The notes below the pieces were generated by a model. It ran no database searches. It saw nothing but the letters and a program-made list of their open reading frames with translations, and was not told the origin of the DNA. 41,964 nucleotides of DNA from Acidimicrobiaceae bacterium (GTDB lineage: Bacteria > Actinomycetota > Acidimicrobiia > Acidimicrobiales > RAAP-2): positions 35,232 to 77,195 of the forward strand of contig PKWY01000055.1 in the NCBI GenBank assembly GCA_003132205.1, written 5' to 3'. Position numbers and translations under genes: made by a program. Shown here piece after piece: positions 15,836 through 24,931 of the stretch (position 1 is its first letter; every line of letters begins with the position of its first letter).

Positions 15836-17544
15836 TCCTTCGAACGATCCAGCGCGTCGGTCGCCGCGGCGTCGACGCTGTCGAAGAGCTTGATGTGGCG
15901 GATCGCCTTGTCGGTTGACTTCGCCAGCTTCGACTTCACGTTCTCGTTCGCGCGGGCTATCGACACCGACACGTGGTCGTTCGTGAGGTCGTCGACGATC
16001 CGGCTCAAGGCCTCGAGCGCGGTGTAGTCGATGTCCGACATCGCGACGGCGTCGATGATCAGGTGCTTGGTCTGCGGGTTCTTCTTGATGTGATCGTGCA
16101 GTTCGCGGCGAAAGACCCCGACGTTCGCGTAGAAGAGGTCCTCGTCGAAGAACAGGGCGAGGATATGGTCGACGTGTTCGACGGCGTGCGCGTCGTAGGA
16201 CTCCCAGCTGGTGGTGCCCTTGCGGCGTCCGATCTCGACCATGCGTGGCCGGGCCGCGTGCCAGGTCTGCTCGAGAATCGCGAGTCCGACCGCCAGGGCG
16301 AGGCCGAGTTCCACCCCGAGGAATACCACGCCGAGTCCCGCGATCGCCGCGAGGGTGAACTCCGCCCGGCTCGTTCGAAGGACTTCCTTCAACTGGCCGA
16401 TCTTTATGAGTCGACCGGCGACGAAGAGCAGCACCCCCGCGAGAGCGGCGAGGGGGATGGCGTGGGCGTAGGTGGCGAGTGGGGAAAGCAGCAGCGCGAG
16501 AATGCCGGCGACGAAGCCCACCATCTTGGTGCGCCCACCCGCCAGGCGAGAGATGGTCGTGCGCGCCGGACTCGCGTTGACCGGGAACGAACCGAGCATC
16601 CCCGTCGCGATGTTCGCGAGCCCGATGCCCACGAAGTCCCGGCTGAGGTTGTCCGCCACGCCGATCTCGTCCGCCGAGGTGCGCGCGGTCGCCGCGCTTT
16701 GGCTCATGATGACGACGAGCAGCGTGAGCGAGGTCGTGACGACGACGCTCCAGTCATGGGCGCTGAACAGACGAAGGCGCCACGTCGGTGACCCGACGAT
16801 CACCGCACCGAGCTGCTCGACGCCGTGGGCCGAGAGCGACAGTATCGAGGTGAGCACCGTCGCGACCAGCACCGCGGCCAGGGCCCACGGCAACCGGGCG
16901 TTCACCTTCTCGCCAATCAGCATGACCGCGAGCGTTCCGAGCGAGATGATCACCGACCACGCGCTGACGTGACCGAGATGGCGGACGAGCGAGTCAAGCC
17001 TCTGCATGACCGAATCCCCGCCAGAAGTGACGCCGAAGACCCGTGGCAGCTGGTGGACGATGATGATGATCCCGATGCCGCTCAGGAAGCCCGCCACGAT
17101 GGGCGCGGAGAGGAAGTCCGCCAGCCATCCGAGCTTCAGCACGCCGACGGCCATGACCAGGATCCCCGTCACCACTGCCGTCGCGGCGACGAGCGCGTAG
17201 TACTGCGACGAGGCTGGAATGGTGAGCTTCAGGAGAGCCACGGCGAACAGGGGCGCGATCGTCGAGTCCGCGCCCACCGAGAGAATCGGGTTCGAGCCGG
17301 CGAAGGAGAAGACGAGCGTCGCCGCGATGAAGGCGATCATTGCCGTGAATGCGGGCACGCCCGCGAGTTGCGCGGTCGCCAACTGCTCGGGGATCGCGAT
17401 GGCGAGCAGCGTGACGCCGGCGAGAAGTTGGCTCGGGAAGTTCTCCCGGGTCAGGCCTAGGAATGTCTCGTTGATGCCCCGCGCGACGACTCGGCGTTCA
17501 ATTGGCGTGCGCTCGATCTCGTGCCTCTTGGAGCCATGACCCAT
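15832..17544 (-). CDS. SulP-family anion transporter with STAS domain
   Basis: The 570-residue protein starts with a cytoplasmic tail, then has about 10-14 membrane segments from residue 40 to 430 with the SulP features [20 protein letters not shown] and [21 protein letters not shown], and ends in a STAS domain (about 450-560, [19 protein letters not shown]). SulP proteins import sulfate, bicarbonate or other anions; which one is not clear. ATG 17544 is chosen because TAGGGT stands six bases upstream (17551-17556), a leaderless arrangement. Its stop shares CTAG with acnA. Confidence 0.93.
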   Translation of the reverse strand: MGHGSKRHEIERTPIERRVVARGINETFLGLTRENFPSQLLAGVTLLAIAIPEQLATAQLAGVPAFTAMIAFIAATLVFSFAGSNPILSVGADSTIAPLFAVALLKLTIPASSQYYALVAATAVVTGILVMAVGVLKLGWLADFLSAPIVAGFLSGIGIIIIVHQLPRVFGVTSGGDSVMQRLDSLVRHLGHVSAWSVIISLGTLAVMLIGEKVNARLPWALAAVLVATVLTSILSLSAHGVEQLGAVIVGSPTWRLRLFSAHDWSVVVTTSLTLLVVIMSQSAATARTSADEIGVADNLSRDFVGIGLANIATGMLGSFPVNASPARTTISRLAGGRTKMVGFVAGILALLLSPLATYAHAIPLAALAGVLLFVAGRLIKIGQLKEVLRTSRAEFTLAAIAGLGVVFLGVELGLALAVGLAILEQTWHAARPRMVEIGRRKGTTSWESYDAHAVEHVDHILALFFDEDLFYANVGVFRRELHDHIKKNPQTKHLIIDAVAMSDIDYTALEALSRIVDDLTNDHVSVSIARANENVKSKLAKSTDKAIRHIKLFDSVDAAATDALDRSKD

Positions 17545-17550
17545 AACGAC

Positions 17551-17556
17551 ACCCTA
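17551..17556 (-). promoter_or_regulatory. sulP -10 box, probably leaderless
   Basis: TAGGGT on the minus strand ends six bases before the ATG at 17544. No Shine-Dalgarno sequence is present between them. Confidence 0.5.
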
Positions 17557-17579
17557 CGACGCCCAGATTTGAGGTCGCG

Positions 17580-18323
17580 TTAGTTCGTCGAGATGACTTT
17601 GAAGCCTTCGGCCAATCGCCCCTTGCCGAGCCCGGCGTCCTTGGCCGTCTTGCGGGCCCACAGTTTCAGCATCGCCTTGAGGTCCTTGCGATGGCCGACC
17701 TGGCTCTTGTGCCTGGCGAGTGCCTTGTACTTGCGCTTGAACACCTTGGTGATGTCAACGACCATCGTTGGCTGCGCGCTCGACACCCAGACCACCCACA
17801 CCGCATGGGGTTCGAGGCCTTCTCGAAGCAGTTCGGGAAACGCGTGGGGATTGCGGGCGTCGGGATAGACCGCGCGCATCGTCGCCTCCCCCGTCGCCAG
17901 GTGGTCGGGGTGGCTCGCGAAAATGCGCTCCCAGTTGCGCTCGGGGTTCTGCGTGATGACGAGGTCGGGCCTATGGATGCGGATGACGCGCGCGATCTCG
18001 CGGCGAAGGAGCAGCGTCGGCTCCACCTGTCCGTCGGGCCAGTGCAGGAACGTGAGCTTCGTGACCCCGACGACCGCGGCCGCCTCGGTCTGTTCGGCCT
18101 CTCGGATCGCGACCCGCTCTTCCTTGGTGTGCACCGAGTCATCGCCGCCGGCGTCACCCGAGGTGACGAGGCAGTAGGAAACCTTGACGCCGTTCTTGGT
18201 AAGCGTCGCGACAGCCCCTGCGACTCCGAATTCGATGTCGTCGGGGTGCGCTACCACCACGAGCGCCCGCTTGATCGACTTGTGGTACTTGAACACGGGC
18301 AGGGGTGCCTTGGACTTGCTCAC
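17580..18323 (-). CDS. PIG-L/LmbE-family deacetylase
   Basis: The 247-residue protein has the zinc site AHPDD near residue 24 and the second His motif SHPDHLATGEAT near 136. This family removes N-acetyl groups from GlcNAc-type sugars (MshB, Mca, LmbE). It is shorter than MshB or Mca (about 290-300) and so is best left as a generic family member. The GTG start at 18323 overlaps the stop of the DEAD-box gene (GTGA), so the two are coupled, though no functional link is evident. No terminator is seen before the sulP promoter. Confidence 0.88.
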   Translation of the reverse strand: MSKSKAPLPVFKYHKSIKRALVVVAHPDDIEFGVAGAVATLTKNGVKVSYCLVTSGDAGGDDSVHTKEERVAIREAEQTEAAAVVGVTKLTFLHWPDGQVEPTLLLRREIARVIRIHRPDLVITQNPERNWERIFASHPDHLATGEATMRAVYPDARNPHAFPELLREGLEPHAVWVVWVSSAQPTMVVDITKVFKRKYKALARHKSQVGHRKDLKAMLKLWARKTAKDAGLGKGRLAEGFKVISTN

Positions 18324-19570
18324 AGTACGGACTCCTCCTTGGTCGGGTCCCAGTTGGCCAGGTCCTTCAGGCGCGGGTCATTCGAGAATACCTCGATGAT
18401 CGGCCGTTTTAGTGCCAAGCGGCGCATGATTATCTCTGCTTCGATCGTCTGATTCCAGAGCAGCAGCGACACGACGACGCCAGTAGAACCGGCGCGCGCG
18501 GTGCGCCCCGAGCGGTGGATGTACGCCTTGTGGTCTTCTGGCGGGTCGAAGTGCATGACGCAGTCGACCCCGTCGATGTGCAGACCGCGCGCGGCGACGT
18601 CGGTCGCCACCAGCACCGCGAGCTTGTCCGCGCCGAAGTCGGCGAGCGCCTTCTCGCGCTGGCTCTGGCGCAGGTCGCCGTGGATCGCGGCGGCGTCAAC
18701 GCCTTCCTTCTGAAGCTGTTCGACCAGGCGATCGGCCCCGCGCTTGGTGCGACAGAAGATGATGGTCTTGTCGAACGACTTGCAGATCGTGGCGGCGACC
18801 TTGATGCGGTCCATCTGATGGACGTTGAAGAAGTGGTGCACCATCAGCGACACGGTCTGGGTGTCGCTCGCGACTTCGTGGAAGACCGGGTCGGTGAGGT
18901 AACGCTTCACCAGACGGTCGACCGCCCCGTCGAGGGTCGCCGAGAACAGCAGCGTCTGATGCGGGTGCTCGGCGATGCGGCGAAGGACCCATTCGACCTG
19001 GGGCATGAAGCCCATGTCGGCCATGCGGTCCGCCTCGTCGAGCACGAGGACGTCGAGATTCTCGACGTTCAGCTCGCCGCGGTCGCCGAGGTCGATCAGT
19101 CGACCGGGCGTGGCGATGATGACGTCACAGCCCCTTCGAAGCGACTTCACCTGGCGCTCGATGTCGGCGCCGCCGTAGACGGCGTTCACGTGGAGACCGA
19201 GCGCCTTTCCGAGGGGCTCGAGCACTTCGTGGACCTGGACAGCGAGTTCGCGGGTCGGCAGCAGCACCAGCCCGCGCGGGCGGGCGGGGCCGCCTTCGCC
19301 GGTTGAGAAGGACTTCCCGGCGGCGATGCGCTGAAGCATCGGGAGCCCGAAGCCCAGGGTCTTGCCTGATCCGGTCTTGGCCTTTCCGCAGATGTCGCGT
19401 CCGGCCAAGGCGTCGTGGATGGTCATGGCCTGAATCGGGAAGGCGGTCGTTATGCCCTGCTTCTCGAGGACGGCGCAGAGTTCTGCTTGGACGCCGAGGC
19501 CGGCAAAGGTCATGGTGGTTGCGTATGAGTCCTGTGAGGACGTCACAGGCTCTAGGGTTTCACTACTCAC
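18320..19570 (-). CDS. DEAD-box ATP-dependent RNA helicase
   Basis: The 416-residue protein has all helicase motifs: Q motif (FAGLGV...PIQAMTI), AKTGSGKT, PTRELA, GG, TPGRLID, VLDEADRM, FSAT, and HRSGRTARAG in the second RecA domain. There is no long C-terminal extension, so it is a minimal RhlE-like enzyme, acting in RNA remodelling (ribosome assembly or mRNA decay). The start is uncertain: GTG 19570 is given; an internal ATG (MTFAGLG) 57 bases downstream would still keep the Q motif. It is coupled to the PIG-L gene. Confidence 0.93.
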   Translation of the reverse strand: MSSETLEPVTSSQDSYATTMTFAGLGVQAELCAVLEKQGITTAFPIQAMTIHDALAGRDICGKAKTGSGKTLGFGLPMLQRIAAGKSFSTGEGGPARPRGLVLLPTRELAVQVHEVLEPLGKALGLHVNAVYGGADIERQVKSLRRGCDVIIATPGRLIDLGDRGELNVENLDVLVLDEADRMADMGFMPQVEWVLRRIAEHPHQTLLFSATLDGAVDRLVKRYLTDPVFHEVASDTQTVSLMVHHFFNVHQMDRIKVAATICKSFDKTIIFCRTKRGADRLVEQLQKEGVDAAAIHGDLRQSQREKALADFGADKLAVLVATDVAARGLHIDGVDCVMHFDPPEDHKAYIHRSGRTARAGSTGVVVSLLLWNQTIEAEIIMRRLALKRPIIEVFSNDPRLKDLANWDPTKEESVL

Positions 19571-19701
19571 GGGACAAACGGTCTTTTCTCGGTTGGACCC
19601 GGAACCGGCGTTCGAAAGTGTGGGCCCAAGCTCAATTCGTAGAGCTTCCCCTCTAGTCTACGTGAGAGATTCCCCTGTTCACCAGAAACTTAAGGAGCAC
19701 C

Positions 19702-20166
19702 ATGGCACGACTCGAAGCAGGCGCGAAGGCCCCCGCCTTCGCCCTGGAGGACCAGAACGGCAAGAAGGTCGCGCTGAAGGACCTCGCGGGCGAGCGTTTC
19801 GTCCTCTACTTCTACCCCGCCGACGACACTCCGGGCTGCACGAAGGAAGCGTGCCAGTTCAACGACGAGATCACCCGATTCAAGAAGCTCGGCGTCAAGG
19901 TGCTCGGCGTGTCACCCGACGGGGCGGAGAAGCACATCGCCTTTCGAAAGAAGTACGGGCTCGGCTTCGACCTGCTCAGCGATCCCGGCAAGAAGGTCAT
20001 GGAGAAGTACGGGGCGTTCGGCGAGAAGATGATGTACGGCAAGAAGGTGCTCGGCGTCATCCGCTCGACGTTCGTCATCGGGCCGACCGGAAAGATCGAG
20101 CACGCGTGGTACGCGGTGCGAGCCGACGGCCACGCCGCCAAGGTGCTCAGCTCGCTCGAGGGTTAA
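19702..20166 (+). CDS. bcp: Thioredoxin-dependent thiol peroxidase (Bcp/PrxQ)
   Basis: This 154-residue atypical 2-Cys peroxiredoxin has the peroxidatic Cys in DDTPGCTKE and the resolving Cys five residues later (EACQF). It reduces hydrogen peroxide and organic hydroperoxides with electrons from thioredoxin. Length is typical. ATG 19702 follows AAGGAG. Its TAA directly abuts the stop of the convergent dedA gene. Confidence 0.96.
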   Translation: MARLEAGAKAPAFALEDQNGKKVALKDLAGERFVLYFYPADDTPGCTKEACQFNDEITRFKKLGVKVLGVSPDGAEKHIAFRKKYGLGFDLLSDPGKKVMEKYGAFGEKMMYGKKVLGVIRSTFVIGPTGKIEHAWYAVRADGHAAKVLSSLEG

Positions 20167-20775
20167 CTAGCTCGCGTTGTGGCGGCGCACCGTGCGGATG
20201 CGGTGCCACAGGCCCGCAGCCAGCGCCAGCACGATCAGGATGATGATCGGGTACTGCGCGTCGTGGAAGTCCTTGCTCACGCGGTCCCAGTTGCTGCCCG
20301 CCGCGTAGCCGAGGCCCGCGAGCAGCGCGACCCACGCGGCTGAACCAACCGTGGTGAGGACCGCGAAGCGTCCGCGCTTCATCTCGGCGAGTCCCGCCGG
20401 CACCGAAATGAAGCTCCGCACCACCGGCAGCACCCTTCCGACCAGCACCGAGATCGCGCCGTACTTCTCGAACCAACGCTCGGCCGAGTCGAGGTCCTTG
20501 TGCGTGAGGAGCAACCATTTGCCCCAGCGGTCGACGATGGTGCGTCCAGCGCTGCGCGCGACCTCGTAGGCGATGATCGCGCCGACCAGCGAGCCAATGG
20601 TACCGTCGACGATCACGGCCCATACCGAGAACTGCGCGTGGCCCGTCAGCGCCGTGGTGCACAGAGCCCCCGCGAACCCGTAGGCGACCTCGGAGGGTAT
20701 GGGAAGGCAGGCCGAGGAGAGTACCGAGAGGACGAAGATGGCGAAGTAGCCGTAATGAGTTATGAATGACTGCAT
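20167..20775 (-). CDS. DedA-family membrane protein
   Basis: The 202-residue protein has the DedA/SNARE-associated core: the re-entrant SSACLPIPSEV near residue 20 and GRVLPVVRSFISVPAG near 120, with four to five hydrophobic segments. DedA proteins act as membrane lipid scramblases or transporters (for instance of undecaprenyl phosphate). I chose ATG 20775 (MQSFITHYG). CAGAAT lies exactly six bases before it (20782-20787), as for acnA; an ATG at 20793 would overlap that box. Confidence 0.93.
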   Translation of the reverse strand: MQSFITHYGYFAIFVLSVLSSACLPIPSEVAYGFAGALCTTALTGHAQFSVWAVIVDGTIGSLVGAIIAYEVARSAGRTIVDRWGKWLLLTHKDLDSAERWFEKYGAISVLVGRVLPVVRSFISVPAGLAEMKRGRFAVLTTVGSAAWVALLAGLGYAAGSNWDRVSKDFHDAQYPIIILIVLALAAGLWHRIRTVRRHNAS

Positions 20776-20781
20776 CCATCT

Positions 20782-20787
20782 ATTCTG
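20782..20787 (-). promoter_or_regulatory. dedA -10 box, probably leaderless
   Basis: CAGAAT on the minus strand, then AGATGG, then ATG at 20775. The acnA start has the same box and the same six-base spacing. Confidence 0.5.
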
Positions 20788-20847
20788 ACTCATGGTCGAG
20801 ACCGCCGCGTGCCCGCCGTTTCGGGCAGACTTCAGCCGGGGGGTGCC

Positions 20848-21906
20848 ATGAACAAGGTTCCACAGATTGCTGATCTCGAGGCCTCGTGGCTCGCGGCCCG
20901 ACTCGGTCTCGAAGGAGAGTTCGAGCTCGACGTTGCGCCGGTGGGATCGGGTCAGGTCGCCAACTGCTACCGGCTCACCCTCACGGACCGCGACGGTGCG
21001 GCGACGAGCGTCATCGCCAAGGCTCCTTCGTTGGACGAGACGAGCCGGTCCACGGCGTCGATGCAGCATCTGTACCTGCGCGAGACATCCTTCTACAACG
21101 TGCTCGCCCAGAACGTCGCGACGCGCACCCCGGAGTGCTTCTTCGTGCAACACGACGAGGACGACAACTTCCTGCTCCTGCTCGAGGACATGTCTCCCGC
21201 CCGGGTCGTTGACCAGTTCGACGGCCTCGACCTCGAAACCGCGAAGAACGGACTCGAGCATCTGGCGGGGCTGCACGGACCCACGACGGGACTTGACGAA
21301 CTGCACAACGCCGCCTGGCTCGGCGGGGTCGCCAAGTCCCTGAAGCCGCTCTACGAAGCGGTGCTGCCCACGCTCTTCCAGGACTTCCTCGAGCGCTACG
21401 CGAACGACATCGACGACGAGACGGCAGCGTTCATCCGTCGTCTGGGCGAGAACCTCTCGGCGTTCAGCGACTACGACGCCTACGCGCCGTGCGTCACCCA
21501 CGGGGACTTTCGCACCGACAACCTGCTCTTCGACGCCCGCGACGCCGAGGTCCCGCTCTGCGTCGTCGACTGGCAGACCATCGGGGTCGCCAGTCCCATG
21601 CTCGACGTGGCGTACTTCCTCACGACGAGCTTGAGCGTGGCGGACCGCGCAGCGCACGAGGAGGAGCTCCTCGCCTTCTACCTGGAGCAGCTCGCCATCT
21701 TCGGCGTGGAGCTGCCACTTGACGTCGCTCGAAGCGAATTCGCCCGCTACACGCTGCAGCCGGTCGTGATGCTGGTCTGCGCCGCGGTGCTCGTCGAACG
21801 CACCGAGCGCGGCGACCGGATGTTCCTGTCGATGATCGATCGAGGCATCCGCGCCGCGCGCGCGTGGGACGCGTTCGGCGAGTTGGAGCGACATGCTTCT
21901 GCCTGA
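20848..21906 (+). CDS. Aminoglycoside phosphotransferase-like kinase
   Basis: The 352-residue protein has a protein-kinase-like fold of the APH/ecdysteroid-kinase type: a GSGQVANCYRL glycine loop, the catalytic loop HGDFRTDNLLF and the metal-binding VDWQ. It probably phosphorylates a small hydroxylated molecule, not necessarily an antibiotic; chromosomal actinobacterial members of this group are mostly uncharacterised. ATG 20848 follows a GGGGGG ribosome site. It overlaps the next gene by 14 bases, so the two are surely made together. Confidence 0.85.
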   Translation: MNKVPQIADLEASWLAARLGLEGEFELDVAPVGSGQVANCYRLTLTDRDGAATSVIAKAPSLDETSRSTASMQHLYLRETSFYNVLAQNVATRTPECFFVQHDEDDNFLLLLEDMSPARVVDQFDGLDLETAKNGLEHLAGLHGPTTGLDELHNAAWLGGVAKSLKPLYEAVLPTLFQDFLERYANDIDDETAAFIRRLGENLSAFSDYDAYAPCVTHGDFRTDNLLFDARDAEVPLCVVDWQTIGVASPMLDVAYFLTTSLSVADRAAHEEELLAFYLEQLAIFGVELPLDVARSEFARYTLQPVVMLVCAAVLVERTERGDRMFLSMIDRGIRAARAWDAFGELERHASA

Positions 21907-22951
21907 AGACGACTATCCGCTGCATCAGAGCGCGCGGCCACTCGCCCACGCCATGGACGGCCACCCGAACGCCTACGACCGCTTCTGGTTCAACGGCTAC
22001 AACGAGGAGTTCTACTTCGCGCTCGCCCTCGGCCTCTACCCGAACCGCGGGGTCATCGACGCGGCGTTCTCCGTCGTGCTCGCCAACCACCAGTATTCGG
22101 TCTTCTCGAGCGACGCGCTCGTCGGGCGCCCGACCGCCGTGGGTCCCGTCAGCATCGACATCATCGAGCCGCTGCGCGTGAACCGCATTCGAGTCGACGC
22201 GCCCGAGCAGGCGATCTTCGCCGACCTGGTCTACCGACAGCGCACCGCCACGTGCGAAGAGCCCCGCCAGACCATGCACGACGGACCGAGGATCTTCATG
22301 GACGTGACCCGCGCGACCCAGCTCGGCACGTGGTCGGGATGGATCGAGACTCCCGAGGGGCGCTTCGAGCTGCCCGGCGACGTCGTCGGCACGAAGGACC
22401 GCTCGTGGGGGGTGCGCCCGGTCGGCGAACCGCTCCCCGGGGCGCCGAGCACCCGGGCGCCCCAGCTCTGCTTCTTGTGGGCGCCGCTCAACTTCGCCGA
22501 CCGTGGCCTCCACTTCATGACGTTCAATGATTCGAACGGGAACGCGCTCAGCCGCTCGGCGTCGCTCCTGCCGTCGCGTGACGACGCGGAAGCGGTCGCG
22601 ACGTCGGGATCGCTCGAGCTCCGTCTGCAGCCGGGAACGCGCTGGCTCAGAAGCGCGCGGCTCACCATGGGCGCGGACGAGATCGAACTGACGCCGATCC
22701 TGCGCTTCCAAATGCGCGGCGCGGGCTACTCGCATCCGCAGTTCGCCCACGGCCGTTGGCACGGCGGGCCGGTGCGGGCGGGCGAGGTCCTCGTCCTCGA
22801 TGAGCTCGACCCGCTCGACTACGCGAACATCCACGTGCAGCACGTGGTGCGCGCGACGTCGCCGCGGGGCACCGGCATCGGCGTGCTCGAACAGTTGATC
22901 ATCGGGCCCTACGGGCCCTGCGGTCTCGAGGGCCTCCTCGACGGGGCCTAG
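21893..22951 (+). CDS. Conserved protein paired with the kinase, possibly lipocalin-like
   Basis: The 352-residue soluble protein has no signal peptide. It is rich in beta-type segments (DRFWFNGYNEEFYFALALGLYP, GTWSGWIETPEGRFELP, GTKDRSWGVRP, FLWAPLNFADRGLHFM). This resembles the AttH/CrtC-type lipocalin-like hydroxylase/hydratase fold, but I recognise it only weakly. The GTKDRSWG and GRWHGGP motifs look like conserved active or binding sites. The 14-base overlap with the kinase-like gene suggests they modify the same small molecule. Its TAG shares CTAG with the convergent fpg-like gene. Confidence 0.7.
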   Translation: MLLPEDDYPLHQSARPLAHAMDGHPNAYDRFWFNGYNEEFYFALALGLYPNRGVIDAAFSVVLANHQYSVFSSDALVGRPTAVGPVSIDIIEPLRVNRIRVDAPEQAIFADLVYRQRTATCEEPRQTMHDGPRIFMDVTRATQLGTWSGWIETPEGRFELPGDVVGTKDRSWGVRPVGEPLPGAPSTRAPQLCFLWAPLNFADRGLHFMTFNDSNGNALSRSASLLPSRDDAEAVATSGSLELRLQPGTRWLRSARLTMGADEIELTPILRFQMRGAGYSHPQFAHGRWHGGPVRAGEVLVLDELDPLDYANIHVQHVVRATSPRGTGIGVLEQLIIGPYGPCGLEGLLDGA

Positions 22952-23733
22952 TGCTGGTGGAGCGAGCACCAGTAGGTGGTTCGACCACCCACGGTCGCCG
23001 ACAGCATGTTCCCCCCGTCGAGCGGGCAGTGCCCGCCGGGGAAGCGCCCCTCCATGTGCTCGCCGGTGTGGGACCCGCCACGGCGTTGGAGGGTCCGCAT
23101 GGTCTGGGTGAACGCCTTGTAGAGGCGGTTTCGGTCGTCGGTCGATAACAGCGCCGTCGGCGTCCTCGGATCGATGCCCGCGCGAAAGAGGATCTCGTCG
23201 CCGAGCAGGTTGCCCACGCCCGCCACCACCGACTGGTCGAGGAGGCGCGCCTTGATCGCCGGCCCTTCGCCTCGCGCGATGCGCAGGACGCCCACGAACT
23301 CCTTGCGGGTGAGCGACAGCGCGTCGGGCCCCAGCTCGCTGAGGTCCGGGTCGATCTCGCACCTCGCGAGCCGACGCGGATCGTGCAGCACGAGCTTGCG
23401 GCCGTCGTCGAACTCGACGCCGGCGCGCACCCAGTCGGACTTGTAGGTGTGGGGGCCGTAGAAGAGCCCGTCGATGGCGGCGTCATCGTCGATGAGGAGC
23501 ACCCCGGTCATCCCGAAACGCATGCCGAGGGTGACCCCGGTGGTCTCGAGCAGCAGCAGCTTGCCGCGCCGCGAGGTCCCGGTCACGGTGAGGCCCTTGA
23601 CGGTACGCGCCCACGCCGACGGCGACGTCAGTTTCTTCGCGGCGAAGACGTCCGCCCAGCCCCGCACGATCGTGGCGCCCACCACGCGATCGGCGAGCAT
23701 TCGATACGACTCCACTTCGAGAACTTCGGGCAC
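22948..23733 (-). CDS. Fpg/Nei-family DNA glycosylase
   Basis: The 261-residue base-excision repair enzyme starts with the catalytic Pro2-Glu3 (VPEVLEVESYR) which must follow the initiator directly, so the GTG at 23733 is the start. It has the helix-two-turns-helix region (LLDQSVVAGVGNLLGDEILF) and a C-terminal zinc finger (HCPLDGG...TYWCSLH). The finger lacks the usual second and fourth Cys, having Asp and His instead. It removes oxidised bases and cuts the strand. TACGCT stands six bases before the GTG (23740-23745), suggesting a leaderless message. Whether it is Fpg- or Nei-like in preference is not clear. Confidence 0.9.
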   Translation of the reverse strand: MPEVLEVESYRMLADRVVGATIVRGWADVFAAKKLTSPSAWARTVKGLTVTGTSRRGKLLLLETTGVTLGMRFGMTGVLLIDDDAAIDGLFYGPHTYKSDWVRAGVEFDDGRKLVLHDPRRLARCEIDPDLSELGPDALSLTRKEFVGVLRIARGEGPAIKARLLDQSVVAGVGNLLGDEILFRAGIDPRTPTALLSTDDRNRLYKAFTQTMRTLQRRGGSHTGEHMEGRFPGGHCPLDGGNMLSATVGGRTTYWCSLHQH

Positions 23734-23739
23734 GGGCGC

Positions 23740-23745
23740 AGCGTA
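23740..23745 (-). promoter_or_regulatory. fpg-like gene -10 box, probably leaderless
   Basis: TACGCT on the minus strand, then six bases, then the GTG at 23733. The opposite strand has an equivalent box for the next gene at 23775-23780. Confidence 0.4.
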
Positions 23746-23774
23746 CCGCCAACTCAACTTCGGGGCGTCCTTAC

Positions 23775-23780
23775 TAAGGT
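23775..23780 (+). promoter_or_regulatory. frhB-like gene -10 box, probably leaderless
   Basis: TAAGGT, then TGGACC, then ATG at 23787. No Shine-Dalgarno is present. Confidence 0.5.
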
Positions 23781-23786
23781 TGGACC

Positions 23787-24911
23787 ATGGCTTTAGAGAA
23801 ACCGCAATGGAAAGAGCTCTTCAGTGAGGTCGTCACGTCCGGACTCTGCACGGGCTGCGCGGCCTGCGTGGTCGCGTGCCCCCACGACGTGCTCGACTAC
23901 GAGTCGAACGACGGGATCTACAAACCCTGGCACCTCGACATCGACGGCGGCCGCGAGGACTGCACCCACGGCGTGAAGGGCTGCACGATGTGCACCAGGG
24001 CCTGCCCGCGCTTTCGCAACTGGGAAGGCGAGATTGACACGCACCGTTTCGCGCGCGAGCGCACCGACGACGAGGTCTGGGGAATCGGCGACGTGCTGCT
24101 CGCGCGCTCGAGCGACCCCTCGGTCCTCGAGAACGGGCAGGACGGGGGCTTCGTCTCGACGCTGCTGATCTACGCCCTCGAGCACGACGTCATCGACGCC
24201 GCGCTCGTGAGCGGGCTCGAGGGCGACGGCTCGACGTGGCGCGCCACGCCGCGCGTGGCGCGCAACCGCGACGAGGTGCTCGACACCGCGAAGTCGCGCT
24301 ACACCTACAGCGCGAACCTGCTCGCCTACCCCGAAGCCGTCGAGGGCGGCGCCGAGCGCATCGCACTCGTCGGCATGGGCTGCATGGCGTCAGCGACCGG
24401 CGCGATGCAAACGCGCAAGGCCGGCAAGATCGCGCGCCGACTCAGCCTCACGATCGGGCTGCTCTGCTCCAAGACCTTCGACGACGCGATCTTCGAGGAG
24501 CTCTTCGAGGCGAAGTACAACATCAAGCGCTCCGACATCAAGAAGATGAACATCAAGGGCGTCTTCCAGATCTGGACCCACGACGGCAACTTCCACGAGG
24601 TGCCCCTGAAGGAGGCCCACGCCTACACCCGCGAGGGCTGCACGCGGTGCCCCGACTTCGCGGCCGAGCACGCCGATATCTCGACGGGCGGCATCGGGGC
24701 CTTTGGCGACTGGACGCTCGTCATCGTGCGCACCGACCAGGGCCGGGCGCTGATGAGCGCGCTGGTCGAGCACGGCCTCATCGAGACCCGCCCCGGCGAC
24801 GACGACCCCGGTGCGGTGGCCCTTCTGCACAAGCTCGCCCAGCTGTCGCGAAAGCGCTGGCCCGAGGACGCGAACCCCGGTCCGCGTCGCATCCCAGTGA
24901 AGATCAACTAG
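23787..24911 (+). CDS. Coenzyme F420 hydrogenase/dehydrogenase beta-subunit (FrhB) family protein
   Basis: The 374-residue protein begins with a two-cluster ferredoxin domain: C21, C24, C27, C31 (CTGCAACVVACP) and C66, C69, C73 (CTMCTRACP). The FrhB domains follow, with NGQDGGFVSTLL, KSRYTYSANLL, GMGCMASA, LLCSKTFDD and CTRCPDFAAEHADIS. FrhB proteins use FAD to move electrons between F420 and iron-sulfur partners; relatives act as F420-dependent glutamate synthase, formate or sulfite reductase subunits. No hydrogenase or dehydrogenase partner gene is next to it. ATG 23787 is preceded at six bases by TAAGGT. Mycofactocin and F420 often occur together in actinobacteria, but the connection here is only by genome, not by operon. 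Confidence 0.85.
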   Translation: MALEKPQWKELFSEVVTSGLCTGCAACVVACPHDVLDYESNDGIYKPWHLDIDGGREDCTHGVKGCTMCTRACPRFRNWEGEIDTHRFARERTDDEVWGIGDVLLARSSDPSVLENGQDGGFVSTLLIYALEHDVIDAALVSGLEGDGSTWRATPRVARNRDEVLDTAKSRYTYSANLLAYPEAVEGGAERIALVGMGCMASATGAMQTRKAGKIARRLSLTIGLLCSKTFDDAIFEELFEAKYNIKRSDIKKMNIKGVFQIWTHDGNFHEVPLKEAHAYTREGCTRCPDFAAEHADISTGGIGAFGDWTLVIVRTDQGRALMSALVEHGLIETRPGDDDPGAVALLHKLAQLSRKRWPEDANPGPRRIPVKIN

Positions 24912-24919
24912 GCGAACGT

Positions 24920-24925
24920 TAAAGT
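24920..24925 (+). promoter_or_regulatory. Phosphatase trio -10 box, probably leaderless
   Basis: TAAAGT lies six bases before the ATG at 24932, without a Shine-Dalgarno. It would start the three-gene transcript 24932-26760. Confidence 0.5.
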
Positions 24926-24931
24926 CGTTCC

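Noticed and set aside
20776..21894. Minus-strand extension of the dedA frame
   Set aside because: It is antisense to the kinase-like gene, and the DedA fold starts at 20775.
21620..23362. Long Arg-rich minus-strand frame
   Set aside because: Its composition is that of a shadow frame and it contradicts three supported genes.
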